Below, piece after piece: positions 1-5,198 of a stretch of 5,198 nucleotides of DNA (position 1 is the first letter of the stretch; every line of letters begins with the position of its first letter). The stretch lies in the NCBI GenBank assembly GCA_946479705.1, contig CAMLHI010000189.1, forward strand, positions 1 through 5,198, in the 5' to 3' direction. This DNA comes from an uncultured Oxalobacteraceae bacterium. GTDB taxonomy: Bacteria; Pseudomonadota; Gammaproteobacteria; Burkholderiales; Burkholderiaceae. The position numbers and the translations under genes are program-made. Under the pieces are notes generated by a model that searched no databases, was not told where the DNA came from, and worked only from the letters and a program-made list of their open reading frames with translations.

Positions 1-1769
1 CGGCGGTCGCGCACGAGAATGGCGATATCGGCCGGCACCAGGCGGCGGAAGCGGCCATCCTCCTCGAAGCCGACCGCGGGATCGTTGAGCAGCCTGACGA
101 TATGCTCGGCGCTGTGATGGGCAAAGTAGCTGCGGTACTCGTCGGCCGACAGTTCGTCGTGCTCGCAGCTGCACACGGCCAGCGCCTGGTAGGGGCCGGC
201 CACGCCGACCAGCCGTTCGGCCTTGTCGACCGCCTTGACCGGCTCGAACGGCAGCGGATTGAGCTCGCCACGGCGGAAGCGGAACGCCCCTGCGGCGAAG
301 CCGGGGTGATCGTCATGCGGCTCGGCGTGCAGGAACAGCTGGTTGACCGCCGCGACCAATGCGGCGGTGGAGCGGTAGTTGGTGCCGAGCTGGTAGTGGC
401 GCCCCTCGGTGGCGCGGCGCGCGGACAGGTAGCTGTGGATGTCGGCGCCGCGAAAGCCGTAGATCGACTGCTTGGGGTCGCCGATCAGGAACAGGCCGTG
501 GCCCGGGTCGTTGTCGGCCACGCGGTAGAGCAGGTTGAAGATCGCGTACTGGTCGGGCGAGGTATCCTGGAATTCGTCCACCATCGCCACCGGGAACTGG
601 GCCGCGATGCGCTGGCGCAGCGCTTCGCCGTTGGGCCCTTCCAGCGCGGCCTTGAGGCGTTCGAGCATGTCGGCAAAGCCGAACTGGCGGCTCTTGCGCT
701 TCAGGTCCGCCATGCGGCGCGCAATGCTGGCGGCGGAGTGGCGCATCAGCGCGTGCGCCATCGGGTCGATCGCCTGCAAGGCTTCCAGCAGGCCAGCGGT
801 GTAGCCGAAGCACTCCGGCACTTCGGCCGAGAAGTCCTTGCTGAAGGCATCCATGATGCCGTCGACGGTCAGGCGCTTCCACGCCGTCTCGCCCAGTGCG
901 GGCATCACGGCATCCGGATCGAGCGCCCAGGCTCGCAGCGCGTCGAACCACTTCACCAGCGATTCGGCGCGCAGCTTGTTCCCGTTGAAGCACTTCGGCG
1001 CCAGCGCGCGCTGCGCGGCAATCCACTGTTCCATGGCGTTGGCACGCTCGCTCCAGCCATCCTTCAGGCGCGCCAGCTCGGCCGCCTGCGCGCGCTGCAT
1101 GCGGGCGATCAGCGCGGCCAGCGATTCGCCATCCGGCGGCGCTTCCAGCACATGCACACGCCGCACAAGCTCGCGCAGCGACTGCTTGAGCACTTCGACA
1201 TCGGGCCAGACTTCCAGCAGCGCATCCAGCGCCGTGGCGTTGAGCGGATACACGTGCTGGCGCCAGTAGTCGTGCGCGGCATCCTCGAACAGGCCGTGCT
1301 CGTCGCTCACCAGTTCCTCGTCGAACAGGCTGCCGCTGTCGAAGGCGTGCTCGCGCAGCATGCGCTGGCACCAGGCGTCGATGGTGAAGATGGCCGCTTC
1401 GTCCATCGTTTCGGCGGCCAGCATCAGGCGGTGCGCGGCCACCAGGCGCGCGCTGTCGTCGGCGTAAGCCTGGCCGAGCGCGTCGAGGTAGCTGTCCGGC
1501 CGCCTGGCTTCGCCGCGGAAGTAGGCGGCCGCTTCCACCAGGCGCTCGCGCACCCGGTTCGACAGCTCGCGCGTGGCCGCGCGGGTGAAGGTCATGACCA
1601 GGATTTCGCTGGGCGCGAGCGCGCGCGCGAAGCCATCCGCGCCCCCGTGGCCGAGCACCAGCCGTACGTACAGCGCCGCGATGGTCCAGGTCTTGCCGGT
1701 GCCGGCGCTGGCCTCGATCAGGCGCGTGCCGTGCAGGGGAAAGCGCAGCGGGTCGAGAAGTTCGCTCAT
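1..1769 (-). CDS. recB: RecBCD subunit beta, RecB, N-terminal half (partial)
   Basis: RecB is the 3'-to-5' SF1 helicase and sole nuclease subunit of RecBCD. I translated the minus strand from the ATG at 1769. The frame stays open for 589 full codons to the left edge, so the gene is cut by the window, not broken. Motifs in order: Walker A EASAGTGKT at 19-27 (Lys26), motif Ia ILVMTFTRAATREL starting in the mid-50s, FTIDAWCQRML at 128-138, FGFADMLERL ahead of Walker B DEFQDT at 398-403, motif III GDPKQSIYGFRGAD at 430-443, and motif IV GTNYRST at 462-468. The visible part ends at DIAILVRDR. E. coli RecB has about 1180 residues, so about half is missing: motifs V and VI, the linker, and the C-terminal nuclease domain with its Asp/Lys catalytic residues. 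All visible ATPase residues are intact, so an active helicase is expected. The start is fixed by the ATGA overlap with recC and a well-placed AGGAA. recD probably follows outside the window. Confidence 0.96.
   Translation of the reverse strand, partial: MSELLDPLRFPLHGTRLIEASAGTGKTWTIAALYVRLVLGHGGADGFARALAPSEILVMTFTRAATRELSNRVRERLVEAAAYFRGEARRPDSYLDALGQAYADDSARLVAAHRLMLAAETMDEAAIFTIDAWCQRMLREHAFDSGSLFDEELVSDEHGLFEDAAHDYWRQHVYPLNATALDALLEVWPDVEVLKQSLRELVRRVHVLEAPPDGESLAALIARMQRAQAAELARLKDGWSERANAMEQWIAAQRALAPKCFNGNKLRAESLVKWFDALRAWALDPDAVMPALGETAWKRLTVDGIMDAFSKDFSAEVPECFGYTAGLLEALQAIDPMAHALMRHSAASIARRMADLKRKSRQFGFADMLERLKAALEGPNGEALRQRIAAQFPVAMVDEFQDTSPDQYAIFNLLYRVADNDPGHGLFLIGDPKQSIYGFRGADIHSYLSARRATEGRHYQLGTNYRSTAALVAAVNQLFLHAEPHDDHPGFAAGAFRFRRGELNPLPFEPVKAVDKAERLVGVAGPYQALAVCSCEHDELSADEYRSYFAHHSAEHIVRLLNDPAVGFEEDGRFRRLVPADIAILVRDR
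1766..1769 (-). other. ATGA stop/start overlap of recC and recB
   Basis: The recB start ATG (1769-1767) and the recC stop TGA (1768-1766) share two bases. Such an overlap normally means co-transcription and translational coupling, so that ribosomes finishing recC can restart on recB. It leaves no room for a terminator, a promoter or the ptrA gene that separates recC and recB in E. coli. Confidence 0.9.
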
Positions 1770-4700
1770 GCCGTTTCCTGGTCCAGCGTGGCGACCTTCA
1801 CGTGCTGCTCCAGCCAGTCGGCCAGGGGGCCATACAGCGCCTGGGCGACTTCGGCGAAGGCGCCGCCGGCGCTGAGGGATGCGTAGTCCGGCCACAGGCG
1901 CGCCAGCGCTTCGTCGTCAACTTCGCCGGAAAGCTCGAAGCCGCCCTCGTAGGTGGAACGGGCATCGCCGTCGCGCAGGAAGGCCAGCGCGCTCTTGCAG
2001 GCGGTAGGCAGCGGCGCGTCCAGGTTGCGCCGCCACAGGCCGACGATCTGCTGCAGCGTTTCCAAAGCGGCGCCGGGTTCGAGCGGCGCCATCGTCACGA
2101 TGGCATCGCGCGCCACCAGATAGCCGGTGAGCGGGTGGCCGCTGGCGGCGGCGGCCAGCTGGCGCAGCCAGGCGGCAATCAGTTTGTCGCCGCGCGGCGC
2201 GCCCTGCTTGTCGGCTACCCGCGAGGACATCTGCGCCAGCCACACGGTGGCGCCCTCGCCGCTGCGCAGTTTGTCGATCCAGTCGTCCAGGTGCACGCCA
2301 GCCAGGTCGAGGCTGAGCGGCAGCTTGGGCGCGCTGTCGGTGAAGCGCCGGCACAGCGAAAACCAGGCGCTGCGCACCGGCACCAGTTCCTCGACCAGGC
2401 GGCGCTGCCACTGCTGCCCGACCAGTCCGATCGGCAGCACGCCTTCGCGGCCGAAGCGCTCGGCGCGCAGGGTCAGACCGGTGCGCACGTCGGCCAGCGA
2501 TTCCGGTTCGCTCGCATCATCGAGCAGGGTATCTTCCAGGAAGTAGCGCTCCAGTGCGTCGAGCGCGAACGGTTCCTCGTCTTCGCCCAGCTGGTCGGCC
2601 TCGGCGAAGGACACGCCCAGCCGGCGGCGGAAGAAGTAGCGCGCAGGCTGGCGCAGGAAGCTGGCCAGTTCGCCCAGCTTGAGGCGGTAGTCGGGCTCCA
2701 GCTCGTACGGTGCCAGGACCTCCTCCGCGCCGTCGGCGCCGGCGTGCGCGGCGCGCCATTCGGCCGCATAAGTGCGCAGGCCGCCGGCTTCGAAATAGCG
2801 GCGGCTGAAGGGTTGCAGCGCGTGTTCGGTGGTGAGCAGATGGACGTCGAACTTCCAGCCTGCGGCCAGGTAATCGCGCAGCTGCGACACCAGCACCGAA
2901 GCCGGCTGCTCGCTGTTGTCGCGCACATTGCGTCCGACCCAGCTGATATACAGCTTGTCGCGCGCGGCCAGCACGGCTTCGAGCATCAGGTAGCGGTCGT
3001 CGTCGCGGCGTGAGCGGTCGCCCGGGCGCGCCATGCCGGGCAAGGCCAGCAGGTCGAAGTCGGCCTGGCCGGCGCGGCGCGGGAAGTCGCCATCGTTCAT
3101 GCCCAGCAGGCAGACTACGCGAAACGGCACGGCGCGCATCGGCATCAGCGTGCAGAAGGTGACGCCGCCGGAGACGAACTGGTGGTTCAGGGTCGGTTCG
3201 TCGAGCGCGCCCAGCCAGGCTTCGCGCAGCACCGCCAGCGGCACGGCTTCCTCGAAACCGGCATTGGCGCAGGTTTCCAGCCATCCCTGCAGGGCGTCGG
3301 TGAGCTGCACCAGGGTCAGGCGGTCGTTCTCGTCATGGGCCTCGAAGAAGGCCGCCAGCAGTGCGCGCGCCTGCATGCCCCAGCCGGCCGGGCTGCGCTC
3401 CTGCGCCAGCAGCGCACGCCATGCGAGCAGGGTTTCGATCAGTTGGGCCAGCGAGCCGGCCAGCGCCGCATCGAGTCCGCCCACTTCGGCATACGGTTCG
3501 ATGCCGCCGAAGCTGGCGCCGGCGCCGCTGGCGTAGCCGAGCAGCATGCGCCGCACGCCGAAGATCCAGGCATTCTGCTCGCCCGCCGAACCCAGGCCCA
3601 GGCCTGCGCGGTGTTCGTGGTCCAGACCCCAGCGCACGCTGGCGCCTTCGATCCACTGGCCCAGGGTGGGCAGGTCGTCTTCGCCCAGGCCGAAGCGGCT
3701 GGCCACGGCCGGCACGTCGAGCAGGTCGCGCACTTCGCTCTGGCGGCAGCGCTGCAGCGGCAGGCGCAGCAGCCATTCGAGCGCCACCAGCAGCGGATTG
3801 ACGCTGCGGTCCTTGACGTCGCCGATCTCGAACGGAATGAAGCGCGCATCGCTGCGCTTGTGCTGGTCGAACACGGCGTGGATGGCGGCCGAAAAAGTGT
3901 CGATGTCGGGCACCATGACGACCACGTCGCGCGGGCGCAGCGTGGGGTCGGCGGCGAACCAGCCGAGCAGCTGGTCGTGCAGCACTTCGACTTCGCGCTG
4001 GACGCTGTGGCCGATGTGGAATTCGATCGAGCGGTCGGCCGGCGCGGGCGCCTCGAAGGCGTGCTCGCGCAGGGGCAGCATGTCGCGCACGGCGGCCTGC
4101 ACCTGCGCCAGCAGGGTCGCGCCCTCGCCTTCGGAAAACAGGTCGACGCGCAGCTGCTCGCCGCTGTCGCGCGTGCTGTCGAATTCATCGAGCAGGCGCA
4201 CGAAGTCGCGCCCTTGCCTGCCCCAGCTGGCCAGCAGCGGGTGGCTGTGCGCGTGCATTTCTTCCAGCGGCACCATGCCCAGGTCGATGCCGCCGCGCGC
4301 GCGCTGGCGCTTGCGTTCGGCGCGCAGCAGGTCGCGTCCTTCGATGATGTCGCCCCAGTAGAACTGGCAGGGATTGGGCACGGCCAGCAGCACCTGGGTG
4401 TGGCGCGCCAGCGCGGCCACCGCCTGCAGGGTCTGATACGGCAGGGTCGACATGCCGAACAGAACCACCCGGCGCGGCAGCCGTCCGGCCGGCGCGGCGC
4501 CGCCCTCGATCTCGTCGACGAACTGCTGGTGGATGGTGGCGCGGCCCGACTGGCGCTGGGCCGCCGGCAGGCTGGCATGCACGGCGCGCCAGAGCTGCGC
4601 CTGCCAGCGCTGGTCGGGCGGCAGCGCCAGCGCTTCGCCGCGCGCGCCGCGCAGCAGGTCGCGCCCGTCGGTCCAGTCGGCCAGCCAGTCGGCGCGGTAG

Positions 4701-5134
4701 ACCTGGTATTGGTCGAACAAATCGGCCAGGCGTTCGGCCAGCTGCAGGCGGCGTTCCGGGTCGCCGTCGCCGAGGAAGTGGCGCAGCGGCGCGAACACCG
4801 GGTCGGCCAGCAGCGCCGGCAAGAGACGCATCAGGCGCCAGGTCAGCGGGTCCTTGTCGTAGGGGGAGCGGCTGGGCACGCGCTCGCGCCCCAGCATGCC
4901 ACGGTAGGCTTCCCACAGGAAGCGCGCCGGCAGCGCCACGCGGGTGGCGGCGCACACGCCCAGTTCCTCGGCCAGGGCGATCTTGAGCCATTCGGCCACG
5001 CCGTTCGACTGCACCAGGATGGTCTCGAATTCCAGCGGCCCGAGCGGATGCGTGCGCAACCAGCCGAACAGCGCCGCGCGCAGCTGTTCGAGTTGATTTC
5101 CGTGCAAGATAATCAGGCCGGGGGCGATGGACAT
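1766..5134 (-). CDS. recC: RecBCD subunit gamma, RecC (exodeoxyribonuclease V)
   Basis: RecC is the scaffold subunit of the cytoplasmic RecBCD complex. It splits the duplex ahead of the motors and scans the 3' strand for Chi. Numbered from the chosen start, the hallmarks are: ILVQSNGVAEWL at about 39-50, LPARFLWEAY at 68-77, DLFDQYQVYRADWL at 138-151, VVVMVPDIDTF near 404-414, VVCLLGMNDGDFPRR near 673-687, GDRSRRDDDRYL at 705-716, YISWVGRNVRDNSE at 729-742 and RQPARYFFRRRLGV near 829-842 at the entry to the C-terminal nuclease-like fold. There is no Walker A motif near the N-terminus (GLIILHGNQLEQL stands there), as expected for RecC, whose helicase and nuclease folds are inactive in the known family. 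The ATG at 5134 gives 1122 residues, the same length as E. coli RecC, and puts LIILHGNQLEQL at the N-terminus. An in-frame ATG at 5173 would add 13 residues with no family resemblance (MLWPQTRHAYSTP). Neither start has a convincing ribosome binding site, so the start is less sure than the identity. The stop overlaps the recB start. Confidence 0.96.
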   Translation of the reverse strand: MSIAPGLIILHGNQLEQLRAALFGWLRTHPLGPLEFETILVQSNGVAEWLKIALAEELGVCAATRVALPARFLWEAYRGMLGRERVPSRSPYDKDPLTWRLMRLLPALLADPVFAPLRHFLGDGDPERRLQLAERLADLFDQYQVYRADWLADWTDGRDLLRGARGEALALPPDQRWQAQLWRAVHASLPAAQRQSGRATIHQQFVDEIEGGAAPAGRLPRRVVLFGMSTLPYQTLQAVAALARHTQVLLAVPNPCQFYWGDIIEGRDLLRAERKRQRARGGIDLGMVPLEEMHAHSHPLLASWGRQGRDFVRLLDEFDSTRDSGEQLRVDLFSEGEGATLLAQVQAAVRDMLPLREHAFEAPAPADRSIEFHIGHSVQREVEVLHDQLLGWFAADPTLRPRDVVVMVPDIDTFSAAIHAVFDQHKRSDARFIPFEIGDVKDRSVNPLLVALEWLLRLPLQRCRQSEVRDLLDVPAVASRFGLGEDDLPTLGQWIEGASVRWGLDHEHRAGLGLGSAGEQNAWIFGVRRMLLGYASGAGASFGGIEPYAEVGGLDAALAGSLAQLIETLLAWRALLAQERSPAGWGMQARALLAAFFEAHDENDRLTLVQLTDALQGWLETCANAGFEEAVPLAVLREAWLGALDEPTLNHQFVSGGVTFCTLMPMRAVPFRVVCLLGMNDGDFPRRAGQADFDLLALPGMARPGDRSRRDDDRYLMLEAVLAARDKLYISWVGRNVRDNSEQPASVLVSQLRDYLAAGWKFDVHLLTTEHALQPFSRRYFEAGGLRTYAAEWRAAHAGADGAEEVLAPYELEPDYRLKLGELASFLRQPARYFFRRRLGVSFAEADQLGEDEEPFALDALERYFLEDTLLDDASEPESLADVRTGLTLRAERFGREGVLPIGLVGQQWQRRLVEELVPVRSAWFSLCRRFTDSAPKLPLSLDLAGVHLDDWIDKLRSGEGATVWLAQMSSRVADKQGAPRGDKLIAAWLRQLAAAASGHPLTGYLVARDAIVTMAPLEPGAALETLQQIVGLWRRNLDAPLPTACKSALAFLRDGDARSTYEGGFELSGEVDDEALARLWPDYASLSAGGAFAEVAQALYGPLADWLEQHVKVATLDQETA
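1775..1779 (-). promoter_or_regulatory. Ribosome binding site for recB, inside recC
   Basis: On the minus strand the sequence reads AGGAAACGGCATGA. AGGAA lies five bases before the recB ATG and falls within the Gln-Glu-Thr codons at the end of recC. Motif and spacing match a good Shine-Dalgarno site. It supports the ATG at 1769 as the recB start and allows independent entry of ribosomes as well as re-initiation after recC. Confidence 0.75.
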
Positions 5135-5198
5135 GGGTGTGGAATAGGCGTGCCGGGTTTGCGGCCACAGCATACTATCTTTGGCATCGCTCCGGTAG
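5135..5198 (-). promoter_or_regulatory. recC upstream region with a possible -10 element
   Basis: This 64-base stretch runs from the preferred recC start to the right edge. On the minus strand it contains AAAGATAGTATGCTG (about 5184-5170), an AT-richer patch in otherwise GC-rich DNA. TAGTAT and TATGCT there each match four of six bases of the sigma-70 -10 consensus. A matching -35 would fall at or beyond the right edge, so it cannot be tested. GGAG at 5193-5190 is too far from the ATG at 5173 (16 bases) and too close to the out-of-frame ATG at 5187 (2 bases) to act well as a ribosome binding site. The patch could equally serve a divergent gene to the right. The recC frame itself also stays open to the edge, so part of this stretch could be coding if translation began further upstream. 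Confidence 0.25.

Noticed and set aside
313..1371. A 352-codon minus-strand open frame within recB.
   Set aside because: It lies in a different frame from the RecB motifs and is Arg/Ala-rich. The true frame from the ATG at 1769 runs through the same DNA without a stop.
1614..1640. A run of alternating GC dinucleotides, considered as a simple repeat or Z-DNA-forming site.
   Set aside because: It encodes an ordinary Ala/Arg-containing loop of RecB after the Walker A region, is short and imperfect, and similar runs occur elsewhere in the window (for example near 4290).
102..1886. A 594-codon open frame on the plus strand, opposite recB and the end of recC.
   Set aside because: It is antisense to recB, whose minus-strand frame carries the full set of RecB motifs. 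Long antisense frames are expected in GC-rich genes with G/C-ending codons. Its translation is rich in Arg, Gly, Ala, Gln and His and shows no recognisable domain.
1802..3013. A 403-codon open frame on the plus strand opposite the 3' third of recC.
   Set aside because: It is another antisense shadow. It overlaps the conserved RecC C-terminal region, has no recognisable domain and has the low-complexity Gln/Ala/Gly/Arg composition typical of reversed GC-rich codons.
4525..4532. An E. coli Chi octamer GCTGGTGG on the plus strand, with a second one on the minus strand at 3784-3791.
   Set aside because: Two copies on opposite strands in GC-rich coding DNA full of CTG codons are not evidence of function, and this RecC may not read the same octamer. 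Only genome-wide enrichment and strand skew would be informative.
5113..5187. A 24-codon minus-strand open frame (starting MPKIVCCGRKPG) overlapping the recC start, considered as a leader peptide.
   Set aside because: GGAG is only two bases from its ATG, it uses codons such as ATA and GTA that are rare here, and no attenuator-like hairpins are evident. A chance frame is the simpler explanation.

Overview
The window holds two large genes of one DNA-repair operon, both on the minus strand. They encode RecC (complete) and RecB (N-terminal half only, cut by the left edge of the window), two subunits of the heterotrimeric RecBCD helicase-nuclease (exonuclease V). Base composition is roughly two thirds G+C. 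Codons are strongly biased to G/C at the third position. The gene order is recC then recB with no ptrA between them. Together with the residue-level character of both proteins, this suggests a betaproteobacterium of the Burkholderiales, perhaps Oxalobacteraceae (Massilia/Duganella/Janthinobacterium-like). The genus-level guess is an inference from memory of these families, not a search result.

Layout, in transcription order from right to left: positions 5198-5135 are the short region upstream of recC, with an AT-richer patch that could be a promoter. Positions 5134-1766 are recC (1122 codons from the preferred start). The recC stop codon and the recB start codon share bases at 1769-1766 (ATGA), and a good Shine-Dalgarno sequence for recB lies inside the last codons of recC. 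Positions 1769-1 are recB, open through 589 codons with no stop. It includes helicase motifs I, Ia, Ib, II, III and IV. The rest of the helicase, the nuclease domain and probably recD lie beyond position 1.

How the genes work together: in the known RecBCD machine, RecB is the slow 3'-to-5' motor and carries the only nuclease site, RecC holds the complex together, splits the duplex and reads Chi in the 3' strand, and RecD is the fast 5'-to-3' motor. The overlapping, apparently translationally coupled arrangement fits production of subunits in fixed proportion. No RNA gene, mobile element, CRISPR array, terminator or unexplained reading frame could be supported. The most useful second look is at the Chi-reading pocket of RecC, where two of the positions known from E. 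coli are substituted. I did not find evidence for a previously undescribed system here.
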